Part shown: positions 16,799 to 26,027 of the stretch, in pieces
Layout: every line of letters starts with the position of its first letter
How positions within the stretch are numbered: the stretch's first letter is position 1
Source: Leptospiraceae bacterium
GTDB lineage: Bacteria; Spirochaetota; Leptospiria; Leptospirales; Leptospiraceae
DNA length: 64,000 bases
NCBI GenBank assembly: GCA_015075105.1
Contig: JABTUZ010000001.1
Coordinates: forward strand, 445,001 to 509,000
Direction: 5' to 3'
Notes under the pieces: model-generated
Seen by the model: the letters and a program-made list of their open reading frames with translations, nothing else
Database searches by the model: none
What the model was told of the DNA's origin: nothing
Translations under genes and position numbers: made by a program

Positions 16799-16831
16799 TT
16801 TCATAATTTTGACTGAATTTACTCTTAATCT

Positions 16832-18481
16832 ATGAAATTAAAAAAGAAATTTGATTTTGAAAAACCAATTCAAAAAGTTCTACTCATAATTTTGGACGGG
16901 GTAGGGTATTCCCCAAAAGGAAAGGAGTTTGGAAACGCAGTGGCGGGAGCTAAACTACCTACACTAAATTCTCTTTGGAGCCAATTCCCTACTGTTTTAT
17001 TAAAAGCACACGGTAAGGCAGTCGGTATGCCTTCTGACGAAGATATGGGAAATTCTGAGGTAGGGCATAACGTACTTGGTTGTGGAAGGGTGTTCGACCA
17101 AGGGGCTAAGTTAGTTTCAAATGCAATTCACTCCGGTACACTTTTTTTATCAGATACATGGAATCTACTTACTGAAAACTCTAGAAAGAATAATTCCACA
17201 TTTCACTTCATAGGTTTATTGTCTGACGGAAATGTTCATAGTCACATAGACCACTTAAAAGAAATGCTTATTGGCTTAAAAAAAGCCGGTGTGAAAAAAT
17301 CTAGAATTCATATTCTTTTAGACGGTAGAGATGTTCCGGAAAGCTCTGCATTAGAATATGTTTTGCCTTTTGAAAAATTTTTAAGTGAGCTAAATAATTC
17401 TGAATTTGATGCGAGGATCGCATCCGGTGGGGGGAGGATGACGATCACAATGGATAGGTATGAGGCAGACTGGAGTATGGTAGAAAGAGGTTGGAAAATC
17501 CATGTACTCGGAGAAGGCAGAAAGTTTTACAGTGCAGAAGAAGCAATTGAAACTTTTCGCAAAGAGGGTGAGAAAGTAATCGATCAGTACCTACCCGGTT
17601 TTGTAGTCAGTGATAAAAATGGAAACGCACTTGGAAAAATACAAGACAAGGACAGTGTTGTTTATTTTAATTTTAGAGGGGACAGGGCAATAGAGATTTG
17701 TAGAGCTTTTACCGAAAAAGATTTTACAAAGTTTGATAGAATTGAATTTCCGAAAGTTGAATTTGCAGGAATGATGCAGTATGACGGTGATTTAAAAATT
17801 CCGGAGAAATTTTTAGTTACACCACCACTGATAGACAGAACTATGGGAGAGTATTTTGCGAGTAACGGAGTGAGGCAATACGCTATTTCCGAAACACAAA
17901 AATACGGACACGTGACTTATTTCTGGAATGGAAACAGGAGCGGTCATTTTAATGAGAAATTAGAAGATTATGAGGAAATCCCTTCGGACATTATTTCATT
18001 CGATAAAAAGCCATATATGAAAGCAAAAGAAATTACGGATGCGTTAGTTGCAGCCCTAAGATCTGATAAATTTGATTTTTTGCGAGTCAATTATCCAAAC
18101 GGAGACATGGTCGGGCATACAGGAAATTTTCAAGCCACCATGGATAGCCTTGAATTTTTAGACTCTTGCATCGGCAGACTTGTTCAAGAGTGCGAGAAAA
18201 CTGGAACGTCTCTTTTGATTACTGCCGACCACGGGAATTCCGATGAGATGTACCAATTAGATAAAAAAGGAAACGTAGTTTTGTCTAACGGGAATCCAGT
18301 TGCAAAAACAAGCCATACATTAAACCCTGTTCGTCTAACTCTTATAGACAAGAAGAATAGATGGAGTTTGCATAGTGACCCTGAAAATGGACTTGCCAAT
18401 ATTGCATCTACGATTATGGAGATTATGGGGTTTGAGCCTCCAAGTGACTACGCTAAATCATTATTACAAAGTAAGGTATAG
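16832..18481 (+). CDS. gpmI: 2,3-bisphosphoglycerate-independent phosphoglycerate mutase
   Basis: 549 residues, close to the family length, interconverting 3- and 2-phosphoglycerate in glycolysis. The metal-binding ILDGVGYS motif (D22) and the phospho-serine S75 in [15 protein letters not shown] are present. [30 protein letters not shown] and the C-terminal [10 protein letters not shown] with [16 protein letters not shown] complete the two-Mn2+ site. It is the Mn-dependent, cofactor-free type. The next small gene starts 10 bases after its stop. Confidence 0.95.
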   Translation: MKLKKKFDFEKPIQKVLLIILDGVGYSPKGKEFGNAVAGAKLPTLNSLWSQFPTVLLKAHGKAVGMPSDEDMGNSEVGHNVLGCGRVFDQGAKLVSNAIHSGTLFLSDTWNLLTENSRKNNSTFHFIGLLSDGNVHSHIDHLKEMLIGLKKAGVKKSRIHILLDGRDVPESSALEYVLPFEKFLSELNNSEFDARIASGGGRMTITMDRYEADWSMVERGWKIHVLGEGRKFYSAEEAIETFRKEGEKVIDQYLPGFVVSDKNGNALGKIQDKDSVVYFNFRGDRAIEICRAFTEKDFTKFDRIEFPKVEFAGMMQYDGDLKIPEKFLVTPPLIDRTMGEYFASNGVRQYAISETQKYGHVTYFWNGNRSGHFNEKLEDYEEIPSDIISFDKKPYMKAKEITDALVAALRSDKFDFLRVNYPNGDMVGHTGNFQATMDSLEFLDSCIGRLVQECEKTGTSLLITADHGNSDEMYQLDKKGNVVLSNGNPVAKTSHTLNPVRLTLIDKKNRWSLHSDPENGLANIASTIMEIMGFEPPSDYAKSLLQSKV

Positions 18482-18491
18482 GGAAACAAAT

Positions 18492-18779
18492 ATGACTATG
18501 GAAAAAATTTCAGAAAAAATTCCAAACTACAACGGGAATCGAATCATCACAGGAGTATTGAGCGAAGGAAATGAAATCAATTTACTGTTTGATTTGCCTG
18601 AGTTAAAAGAAGATGAGTTAAAAGATTTTTCAACCGGTTTTATTTATAAATTAAATTCATTTAAAACATTGAAAAATTTTTCGGAAAACTATGTTTATAG
18701 AAACACAAAAAGCCACGATGCGAGAGAGGCAGGAAAATATTTACAAAGAGGACAAAACATTCGTCGCTGGATAGTCTAA
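18492..18779 (+). CDS. Small conserved-looking protein, unknown
   Basis: I start this 95-residue protein at ATG 18492, just after the gpmI stop (another in-frame ATG follows two codons later). Longer versions of the frame would lie inside gpmI. The sequence is charged and mixed alpha/beta with no signal or membrane segment and ends RGQNIRRWIV. I recognise no family. Its position between gpmI and the XPB-type helicase gene does not suggest a role. Confidence 0.55.
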   Translation: MTMEKISEKIPNYNGNRIITGVLSEGNEINLLFDLPELKEDELKDFSTGFIYKLNSFKTLKNFSENYVYRNTKSHDAREAGKYLQRGQNIRRWIV

Positions 18780-18837
18780 ATTTTGAGCTTGACAAAATCA
18801 CCTTTTTTTTCAGGCTTGGCAAAAAGGCGGATTATAA

Positions 18838-20544
18838 ATGAGTAAACCTCTGATTGTGCAAAGTGATAAGACTATGCTTTTGGAAGTGGATAACCCTGAG
18901 TTTGAAGATTGCCGATCCATGATTTCTAAATTTGCAGAGCTTGAAAAAAGTCCGGAGTATTTGCATACCTATAGAATTTCTCCTTTGTCTTTGTGGAATG
19001 CAGCTTCTATTCGGATGACTGCCGATGAAATTATTGAGTCATTAGAAAAATTTGCCAGATACTCAGTCCCTAAAAATGTAATTAATGAAATTAAAGAGCA
19101 AATAGGCAGATACGGTAAGGTCAAGCTCGTAAAAGAAGACAACGGAGACTTAGTTATTATTTCCAATGAGCCCGGATTCTTGCAAGAGATTAGTAACCAT
19201 CGCGCAATACAGCCTTTTATCCAAGAAAGGATGAAAGACGATAAGATCCTTGTGAAAAAAGAATATCGAGGCCATATCAAACAGGCTTTGATTAAAATCG
19301 GATTTCCTGTAGAAGACCTTGCCGGATACGATGAAGGAAATAAATACGGATTCAATCTAAAACCGGTTACTATTGGCGGAAGAAATTTTGGAATGCGAGA
19401 TTACCAGAGAGCCTCTGTAGAAGTATTTCACGCTGGTGGAAGAAACGAGGGAGGTTCTGGGGTAGTCGTACTTCCTTGTGGTGCAGGCAAGACAATAGTA
19501 GGGATCGGAGTAATGCAAATCATCGGTGCAGAAACTTTGATTTTGGTAACAAACACATTGTCTATTCGTCAATGGAAAAATGAAATCTTAGATAAGACAG
19601 ATATTCCCGAAAGTGATATAGGGGAGTATTCTGGAGAGACAAAAGAGATTAAACCTATTACAATTGCTACGTATAATATTTTAACACATAGAAAAAAGAA
19701 AGGCTCTGATTTTACGCACTTCCATATATTCAGCGCAAATAATTGGGGTTTAATTGTGTACGATGAGGTGCATCTTTTGCCTGCACCAGTTTTTCGTATG
19801 ACATCTGAACTACAGGCAAAGAGAAGGCTTGGGCTGACTGCAACTCTTGTTAGAGAAGATGGATTGGAAGAAGACGTGTTTAGCTTGATCGGTCCAAAAA
19901 AATACGACGTTCCATGGAAAGAGTTAGAAAATAAATCTTGGATCGCAGAGGCAAAGTGTATTGAGATTCGAGTTTCCATGGAAGAAGAATTGAGATTAAA
20001 ATATTCGGTTGCAGACGACAGAGAAAAGTTTCGCTTGGCCTCAGAGAATCCAGATAAAATGAAAGCTATCGAAAAAATTTTACAGAAGCACAGTGAGTCA
20101 AATATTTTAATCATTGGTCAATACATCAACCAATTAGAAGCTATTGCAGATAAATTTAAAATTCCTTTGATTACCGGAAAAACTCCGCTTAGTGAAAGGC
20201 AAGAATTGTACGACGCATTTAGAACAGGAAAGATTAGAACCTTAGTAGTCAGTAAAGTGGCAAACTTTTCCATTGACTTGCCGGATGCAAATATTGCAAT
20301 TCAAGTTTCAGGTACATTCGGGTCAAGACAAGAAGAAGCTCAAAGACTTGGAAGAATTTTACGTCCAAAGCAAAACGACAACACTGCGGTTTTTTATTCA
20401 CTGATATCCAGAGATTCGAGTGAAGAAAGATTCGGACAAAACCGACAACTCTTTTTAACAGAGCAAGGGTATGAATACGAGATTTATACTTTTGAACAAT
20501 TTTGTGAATCTTTAGAGCCGGAAAAAGTTTTAGCAACAGTATAA
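18838..20544 (+). CDS. XPB-type DNA repair helicase (superfamily 2)
   Basis: 568 residues. Walker A LPCGAGKT (212-219), DEVH box (309-312) and motif III/RED TATLVRED are those of bacterial and archaeal XPB. Motif VI is RQEEAQRLGRILRPK. The N-terminal about 180 residues form a helicase-conserved/damage-recognition part seen in bacterial XPB. XPB translocates 3' to 5' on DNA and opens damaged DNA; in archaea it works with the nuclease Bax1, for which I see no gene here. The start at ATG 18838 has an AAGGCGG about 9 bases upstream. The aspartate aminotransferase gene follows by 17 bases. Confidence 0.88.
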   Translation: MSKPLIVQSDKTMLLEVDNPEFEDCRSMISKFAELEKSPEYLHTYRISPLSLWNAASIRMTADEIIESLEKFARYSVPKNVINEIKEQIGRYGKVKLVKEDNGDLVIISNEPGFLQEISNHRAIQPFIQERMKDDKILVKKEYRGHIKQALIKIGFPVEDLAGYDEGNKYGFNLKPVTIGGRNFGMRDYQRASVEVFHAGGRNEGGSGVVVLPCGAGKTIVGIGVMQIIGAETLILVTNTLSIRQWKNEILDKTDIPESDIGEYSGETKEIKPITIATYNILTHRKKKGSDFTHFHIFSANNWGLIVYDEVHLLPAPVFRMTSELQAKRRLGLTATLVREDGLEEDVFSLIGPKKYDVPWKELENKSWIAEAKCIEIRVSMEEELRLKYSVADDREKFRLASENPDKMKAIEKILQKHSESNILIIGQYINQLEAIADKFKIPLITGKTPLSERQELYDAFRTGKIRTLVVSKVANFSIDLPDANIAIQVSGTFGSRQEEAQRLGRILRPKQNDNTAVFYSLISRDSSEERFGQNRQLFLTEQGYEYEIYTFEQFCESLEPEKVLATV

Positions 20545-20561
20545 ATGAATAGGATAAAAAA

Positions 20562-21782
20562 ATGTTATTACAAGCCAATAGACTAAATTTAGTAGAGCCT
20601 TCACCAACACTCGCGATTACCGCAAAAGCAAACGCACTAAAAGCAGAGGGAAAAGATATTGTCGGGTTTGGAGCAGGAGAGCCTGATTTTGACACTCCTG
20701 TTCATATCAAAGAGGCTGCAAAAAAAGCAATCGATTCAGGAAAGACAAAATACACTCCAGTGTCTGGTACTGTGAGCTTAAAAGATGCAATTATTACAAA
20801 GTTTCAAAGAGAAAACCAATTAAAGTACGATCGTAAAAATATTATTGTAGGGGCAGGCGGAAAGCAAGTTATTTATAATTTCTTTATGGCAGTCCTAAAC
20901 CCAAAAGACGAGGTAATCATTCCTTCGCCTTATTGGGTTAGCTATCCCGATATAGTAAAGATTGCAGAGGGGACTCCGGTTCTTGTGGAAACAAAGTCAG
21001 AAAATAATTTTCAGATCTCCCCGGAGCAGTTGAAAAAAGCAATTACTCCAAAAACAAAAGTATTTATTTTTAACTCTCCTTCAAATCCGACAGGCGCAGG
21101 CTATTCAAAAAAAGATTTAGAAGCGTTATGCGATATACTTATAAGTAAAGATATTTTAATACTCAGTGATGATATTTACGAAAATTTAATTTATGACGAT
21201 TTTCAATTTACAAATCCTGCAATGCTCTCCGAAGAATTGAAAGAAAAAACATTCATAGCCAATTGTGTGTCCAAAGCCTATTCTATGACCGGGTGGAGAA
21301 TTGGTTATGGAGCCGGCAACCCTACGATAATAAAAAATATGGATACCATTCAAGGGCAGTCAACGTCAAACGCATGCTCTATTGCACAGTATGCTGCAGA
21401 AGAAGCACTCAAAGGGGATCAGTCCTGTATTAAAGAAATGCTCATAGCTTTTGACGATAGACGTAAAAAAATTGTGAACTCACTCAATAATATTTCTGAA
21501 GTAAATTGCAAGACCCCACAAGGTGCTTTTTATGTATTCCCTGAAATAAAAAAAGTCTATGAATTGCCCGGATTCCAAAAATTATTAACAGGCTCTAACG
21601 AATCCTCAAAAAGCTCTCTGTTTTGTAGTTATCTTTTGGAGAAGTATGAAGTGGCTGCAGTCCCGGGAATTGCTTTTGGAGACGACAATTACATACGATT
21701 GTCTTATGCATTAGGGCAAGAAGCTATTGATAAGGGAGTATCGAGAATAGCAAAAATGATTTCTGATTTGAAATCCAATTGA
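20562..21782 (+). CDS. Class I aminotransferase, aspartate aminotransferase-like
   Basis: 406 residues with fold-type I PLP marks: GFGAGEPDFDTP, the substrate-binding NSPSNPTG (171-178), SDDIYE, and the PLP lysine K238 in CVSKAYSMTGWRIGYG. The C-terminal YEVAAVPGIAFGDDNYIRLSYA is that of the AspC/PatA subgroup. It should move amino groups between aspartate or a related donor and 2-oxoglutarate. Substrate choice (aspartate, aromatic, prephenate) cannot be told from the sequence. A hairpin overlapping the stop ends the transcript. Confidence 0.9.
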   Translation: MLLQANRLNLVEPSPTLAITAKANALKAEGKDIVGFGAGEPDFDTPVHIKEAAKKAIDSGKTKYTPVSGTVSLKDAIITKFQRENQLKYDRKNIIVGAGGKQVIYNFFMAVLNPKDEVIIPSPYWVSYPDIVKIAEGTPVLVETKSENNFQISPEQLKKAITPKTKVFIFNSPSNPTGAGYSKKDLEALCDILISKDILILSDDIYENLIYDDFQFTNPAMLSEELKEKTFIANCVSKAYSMTGWRIGYGAGNPTIIKNMDTIQGQSTSNACSIAQYAAEEALKGDQSCIKEMLIAFDDRRKKIVNSLNNISEVNCKTPQGAFYVFPEIKKVYELPGFQKLLTGSNESSKSSLFCSYLLEKYEVAAVPGIAFGDDNYIRLSYALGQEAIDKGVSRIAKMISDLKSN

Positions 21783-21813
21783 ATTATAATTTAATTAAAA
21801 TTCAATTTCTTTC
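21779..21813 (+). terminator. AT-rich stem-loop after the aminotransferase gene
   Basis: TTGAATT (21779-21785) pairs with AATTCAA (21799-21805), with further AT pairing inside, and is followed by TTTCTTTC. It overlaps the TGA stop. The stem is AT-only apart from one G-C pair, so efficiency is doubtful. Confidence 0.45.
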
Positions 21814-21826
21814 ATTCTCATTATTC

Positions 21827-21857
21827 TTGACTTCAAAAAGAAATAACTTCTTACTGT
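21827..21857 (+). promoter_or_regulatory. Candidate promoter of the MlaC-like/RND operon
   Basis: TTGACT (21827-21832) is followed 19 bases later by TACTGT (21852-21857), about 40 bases upstream of the TTG start at 21897. The -35 is good and the -10 mediocre. Confidence 0.35.
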
Positions 21858-21896
21858 ATTTAATATTTTATAAAATAAAAACGTGAGGTCTTAACA

Positions 21897-22520
21897 TTGA
21901 AAGTTTTCTTTATTTACTTTTTGCAAATTTTTCTATCCGTATCCATTTCTATTTACGCAGAGCCACCAAAAGAAGAAGTTAAAAAATCGGATTCGTCAGA
22001 ACCACAGAAACAAGCAGAAGAACAAAAAGAAGCTATGTCACTTGAAGACAACGCACTCTCTTCTGTAAAAAAAATGATTGGTTTTATTCGTTACAAGAAA
22101 AATAATAAGGCAATTGAGTTTGTAGATACCCACCAATTTGCAAAAAATCTTTTGAAAAACCATTTTGATTCCCTTAGCTCTTCCGATAAAAAAGAATTTG
22201 AAAATGCATTGAAAGAATATATTATTAATAAATCGTTTCCAATCGCTTTAAAATATTTCGATAAAGTGGACATTAATTATGAAAAACCAGTTATCAAAGG
22301 AGAAGAGGCAGTTATCGGATCTTCCGTTCTTTACCAAGGTTCCGAAAAGGTTGCATTTTCTTGGGTACTTACTGAAAATAACGGAAAGTTTTTAATTAGC
22401 GACTTTATTACAGAGGGAAAAAGGGTTTCTGAAGTAAACAGAACAAAACAAATTGAGCCAATGTATAAAAAGAAAGGCATAAAAGAAGTGATTTCCATTT
22501 TAAAGAAGATTTCCAAATAA
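21897..22520 (+). CDS. MlaC/HpnM-like exported lipid-transfer protein
   Basis: 207 residues from TTG 21897, with GTGAGG about 8 bases upstream. Residues 1-20 are a signal peptide (FFIYFLQIFLSVSISIYA) followed by a charged linker. The rest shows the MlaC/Ttg2D pattern: helices with FVDTHQFAKNLLKNHFDSLSS, then KKEFENALKEYI, then strands VKGEEAV and VAFSWVLTENNGKFLISDFI. MlaC proteins carry phospholipids across the periplasm; HpnM is its relative in hopanoid loci. The stop overlaps the next gene, an RND transporter of the HpnN type, by 1 base. Confidence 0.7.
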   Translation: MKVFFIYFLQIFLSVSISIYAEPPKEEVKKSDSSEPQKQAEEQKEAMSLEDNALSSVKKMIGFIRYKKNNKAIEFVDTHQFAKNLLKNHFDSLSSSDKKEFENALKEYIINKSFPIALKYFDKVDINYEKPVIKGEEAVIGSSVLYQGSEKVAFSWVLTENNGKFLISDFITEGKRVSEVNRTKQIEPMYKKKGIKEVISILKKISK

Positions 22521-25447
22521 TGAAAAAAATATTATCCAAATTTTGTGATCTAATACTCATTCGACCATTTATTTCTCTTTTAGTTTTAATTTGCATTACA
22601 ACTATTTCTGTGTATTTAGCAACAAAACTAACAATCAATTCCAATCAGATTGATCTACTTCCGGAAAATTACCCGGAAGTTGTAAAAGCAAAAAAAGTAA
22701 TTGAGATGATCGGTGGAAATGGATTTTATATTATTGTACTAAAATTCAACGATGAGTACAAAAAAGAATTTCACTTAAAAAATGCCTATATGGCAAAAAG
22801 TAAAGGAAAACTCGAAGAATATAAAAATGAATTAAAACTCGCAGAGGAAGAGAAAAACAAATTTTCTTCTTATTACAAAGCAAAAGAATTGTTACTAAAA
22901 AAATACGCAGATATACTAAATGCGAGACTCTTAAAAGAAAAAGACGTTAGGTACATCTCTTACCGCTATGACACCAGTTTTATAAAAGAAAGACTTCCTT
23001 TGTTTATTTTGCCTGAAGATATTTATGAGTCTGGAAAAAGAGTAAAGAAAAAAATAGATCTTGAAATCGAAAAACTCAATCCATTCTATATCCAACTTAC
23101 TAAGGAAGAATACAATCCGGATTTTACGGATATACTTACGAAGTACCAAAAACTCGCTAAAAGAGATATTTTTGACGAGTACAATATCTCTCCAGATAAA
23201 GGAATGCTATTACTGCTCGTAAAGCCCACGGGAATTTTTACGGATATCGGCTTTATTCGAGAATTTGATGCCAAGGTTCAATCTATAATTAAAGAAATGA
23301 ATATAGAGTCAGAGGGAATCAAGGTAGGCTATACCGGCACGTATAAATTGAATCTCGATGACTACGACAGTCTTATGAATGCCTTAAAGCCTGTATCTTT
23401 TGCTTCTCTACTTGGGATAACTATTTTACTTTTAATCTTTTTTAGAAATCCGGTATTTATTTTTACACTTGTTCTTTCTTTAGTAACAGGTGTGATCCTA
23501 ACCTTTGGAGTCACCTATATCGTAATTGGTAGGTTAAATACTATCACCAGTATTATGGCCGCTATTTTGATGGGGCTTGGAATAGATTATGGAATTCAAT
23601 TTTTATATAGGTTTCGTGAGGAGTTTACGAAAAGCGATGATTTTTTATTTTCCGTAAAAGAAACTATTTATCATACAGGAATTGCTTCTCTAAGCTCGGC
23701 TTTGACTACAACCTCAGCTTTTGTAGTATTGATGTTTTCTGAATTTAGGGGGTTTAGTGAATTTGGATTGATTGCCTGTTATGGAATTTTTCTTATTGCA
23801 CTATCCATGTATTTTGTAACTGCTCTACAAATTGCAATTCTATTGAAAATATTCCCAAAATTAAAAACAATAATTATTTTAAAAGAAAAGGAGAAAACTA
23901 TATCTCCATTTTTATTTAGAATTTATGGTCGTCCTGCGATTATACTTTTAGTAAGTATTCTTTCCATAGTTGCTATTGGTTATTTTGCTTTTGATGTAAA
24001 ATTCAATTATAGTGGAAGAGATTTATTATTGGAAAACCAAGAGTCCTTGCTTTTATACGATGAGATTGGAGACAGGTTTGATATATCGAGCGATCCTCAA
24101 GCGATAGTTTTGGATACCTTGGAAGACTCAGAAGCTGTGTTTGATTATTTCACTCCAGTGCCGAAAGAAATGGCAAATTCTGTAGATCAAGTTGTATCCA
24201 TTTGGAATTTTGTACCACCGTATTCTCAGCAAAAAGAAAATATAAAAAGTTTGCACAAGATAAATAAAGATATAAAAAGAGTGAAGCCTGCTTTTTTAAA
24301 ACCTCATCAAAGAAAATACCTCCCTGTAGTAAAAAAATATATGAATGTCAAGCAATTTTCTATTGAAGATGTTCCTAAAGTCTTTTACAATCAGTTTAGA
24401 GAAGTGCCAACCAGTAAAGAAAAAGGATTTATGATTTTTATTTATCCTAAGATCGCACTTTGGCATGGTAAAGATCTTTTAAATTTTTATTCATTTGTTT
24501 CCAAGTTTCAATTTCCAGTGATTAGCAAAAGAACATTGAATACTCTTTTGTATGTTGAAAATGGAGAGAAAGTAAGCTCTAAATTTATACCGATTAAAGA
24601 AAATTTTGATAAAGAAGAAGAAGGAAAAATTCTACAAGCGCTGAATACCTTCTCGCAAGAAAAATTTGAAAGAGTCGGAATTCTTCCAGGAACTTCTAAA
24701 TTTATTGTAGAGAAAAGACCTTTTAAGTCATTAGAGGAAGTTCGAAAATTAACAAAGAAGGCAAATACATCGGGGAGCGTAATCCTGTTTGCGAGACTTG
24801 CAAAAATTGTACAGTCAGAAGGGTTCACTACATTTTTTGCCACCTTGATTTTAGTCACTGTTATTCTTGTGATTTTCTTCAGGGGACTTCTTCCTGCCGT
24901 TATTTCCCTATTCCCGTTGATCATCGGAATAGGAGTAATGCTTGGAATTATGGGCTTGTCGGGTCAGAAAATCAACTTCATGAACATACTTGTGTTTCCT
25001 ATTGTAATAGGTTATGGAATACAAAATGGCATTTATATTTTTTACAGATTTAAAGAAGAGAAAGATATTTCTGTTGCGATTTCTAAAGTAGGTCCCGCAA
25101 TCACGGCTTCCACTTTGACTACTCTTGTAGGTTGGGGAGTGCTTCTCATTGCAGAGCATAGAGGTCTTCACTCTTTGGGCTTAGTTGCTTGCATTGGAAT
25201 AGGTTCTTCTTTGATTGTAGCCTTTACTTTGTATCCGTCTTTACTTTCGATTGTATATTCCAATAAAAAATTTGCAGATATTGAAAAAGAGCACCCGCTT
25301 TGGGAGACTACTGAAAAGACTGTTCTTGAAGAAAGCTCAGAAGTTCAATCTACTTCTATTGTAAATAAAAATATTGAAAACAAAATCAAAACTAAAAAGA
25401 AAAAATTACCTCAAGCAAAAAAGAAGGGATTGAAAAAGAAGAAATAG
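22520..25447 (+). CDS. RND/MMPL-family transporter, HpnN-like
   Basis: 975 residues in two similar halves. Each half has one N-terminal or central membrane helix, a large extracytoplasmic loop and a five-helix bundle (about residues 290-455 and 770-910). Family signatures include GIDYGIQFLYRFREE in the first half and GYGIQNGIYIFYRFKEE in the second. MMPL/HpnN proteins export lipids; HpnN places hopanoids in the outer membrane. An MlaC/HpnM-like protein is encoded directly upstream and a lipoprotein 4 bases downstream, making a lipid-export unit. The tail after residue 920 is Lys-rich. No hopanoid synthesis gene is in view, so the cargo is not settled. Confidence 0.8.
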   Translation: MKKILSKFCDLILIRPFISLLVLICITTISVYLATKLTINSNQIDLLPENYPEVVKAKKVIEMIGGNGFYIIVLKFNDEYKKEFHLKNAYMAKSKGKLEEYKNELKLAEEEKNKFSSYYKAKELLLKKYADILNARLLKEKDVRYISYRYDTSFIKERLPLFILPEDIYESGKRVKKKIDLEIEKLNPFYIQLTKEEYNPDFTDILTKYQKLAKRDIFDEYNISPDKGMLLLLVKPTGIFTDIGFIREFDAKVQSIIKEMNIESEGIKVGYTGTYKLNLDDYDSLMNALKPVSFASLLGITILLLIFFRNPVFIFTLVLSLVTGVILTFGVTYIVIGRLNTITSIMAAILMGLGIDYGIQFLYRFREEFTKSDDFLFSVKETIYHTGIASLSSALTTTSAFVVLMFSEFRGFSEFGLIACYGIFLIALSMYFVTALQIAILLKIFPKLKTIIILKEKEKTISPFLFRIYGRPAIILLVSILSIVAIGYFAFDVKFNYSGRDLLLENQESLLLYDEIGDRFDISSDPQAIVLDTLEDSEAVFDYFTPVPKEMANSVDQVVSIWNFVPPYSQQKENIKSLHKINKDIKRVKPAFLKPHQRKYLPVVKKYMNVKQFSIEDVPKVFYNQFREVPTSKEKGFMIFIYPKIALWHGKDLLNFYSFVSKFQFPVISKRTLNTLLYVENGEKVSSKFIPIKENFDKEEEGKILQALNTFSQEKFERVGILPGTSKFIVEKRPFKSLEEVRKLTKKANTSGSVILFARLAKIVQSEGFTTFFATLILVTVILVIFFRGLLPAVISLFPLIIGIGVMLGIMGLSGQKINFMNILVFPIVIGYGIQNGIYIFYRFKEEKDISVAISKVGPAITASTLTTLVGWGVLLIAEHRGLHSLGLVACIGIGSSLIVAFTLYPSLLSIVYSNKKFADIEKEHPLWETTEKTVLEESSEVQSTSIVNKNIENKIKTKKKKLPQAKKKGLKKKK

Positions 25448-25451
25448 ACTT

Positions 25452-26027
25452 ATGAAAAATTTCTCTATAATAATAGTATGGCTTTTTTTTATTGGGTGCT
25501 CTACCACAGAGGTTAAAAGATCCAAAAATTTAGAAAGTGATCTAAAGACTTTAAAAAGAATTGTGGTAGTTGTAGAAAACAATCGTGCAATGGCAAAAGA
25601 AGAAATAGGTTTGATATTTGAAATGACAAAAAATTATATTTCTCATCATAAAGAATTTATCGTATATGTAAAAAGAAATGAGAAATTTAGTTGCAAAGAG
25701 GATTCTAAAATTCAGGGAATTTTTACAATTCGGCTTAGAGAGTCACAAAAGTCCGATCAGATTGCTATTCTCGCAATCGGTCAGCTCGTAAATTGCAAAA
25801 CTTCCGAAGAAGTGTGGAGTGGACTTGTTGAAAAAACATTTCCTATAGATGAAAAAGAAAATGCTTCTCTGGTGAAAACCTATACAGAAAAATTTGGGAA
25901 TAAGATTCAGTCCAAGGTAACACCGTATTTTCTTGTAATAAAAAAATTATTAGATAATTTAGAAAACCCTGTACCTCTTTCTGAAGACGAACAAAACGAA
26001 AAAATAGAAATAGAGTCAGAGTCTTAA
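25452..26027 (+). CDS. Lipoprotein beside the RND transporter (MXAN_6521/LA_1396-like)
   Basis: 191 residues with a lipoprotein signal ending IGCSTT (Cys16 or so). The mature part is compact alpha/beta: IVVVVENNRAMAKEEIGLIF, YISHHKEFIVYVKR, GIFTIRLRESQ, then NCKTSEEVWSGLVEK. Its features and its position after an MMPL transporter recall the lipoprotein family named after a Leptospira gene, LA_1396. That match is from memory. It is probably a periplasmic accessory of the exporter. Its last 4 bases overlap, tail to tail, the exporter gene on the other strand. Confidence 0.6.
   Translation: MKNFSIIIVWLFFIGCSTTEVKRSKNLESDLKTLKRIVVVVENNRAMAKEEIGLIFEMTKNYISHHKEFIVYVKRNEKFSCKEDSKIQGIFTIRLRESQKSDQIAILAIGQLVNCKTSEEVWSGLVEKTFPIDEKENASLVKTYTEKFGNKIQSKVTPYFLVIKKLLDNLENPVPLSEDEQNEKIEIESES

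Noticed and set aside
16832-18779. A frame from 18375 extending the small 95-residue gene upstream
   Set aside because: Its first 39 codons lie inside gpmI in another frame; the ATG at 18492 just after the gpmI stop is the natural start.
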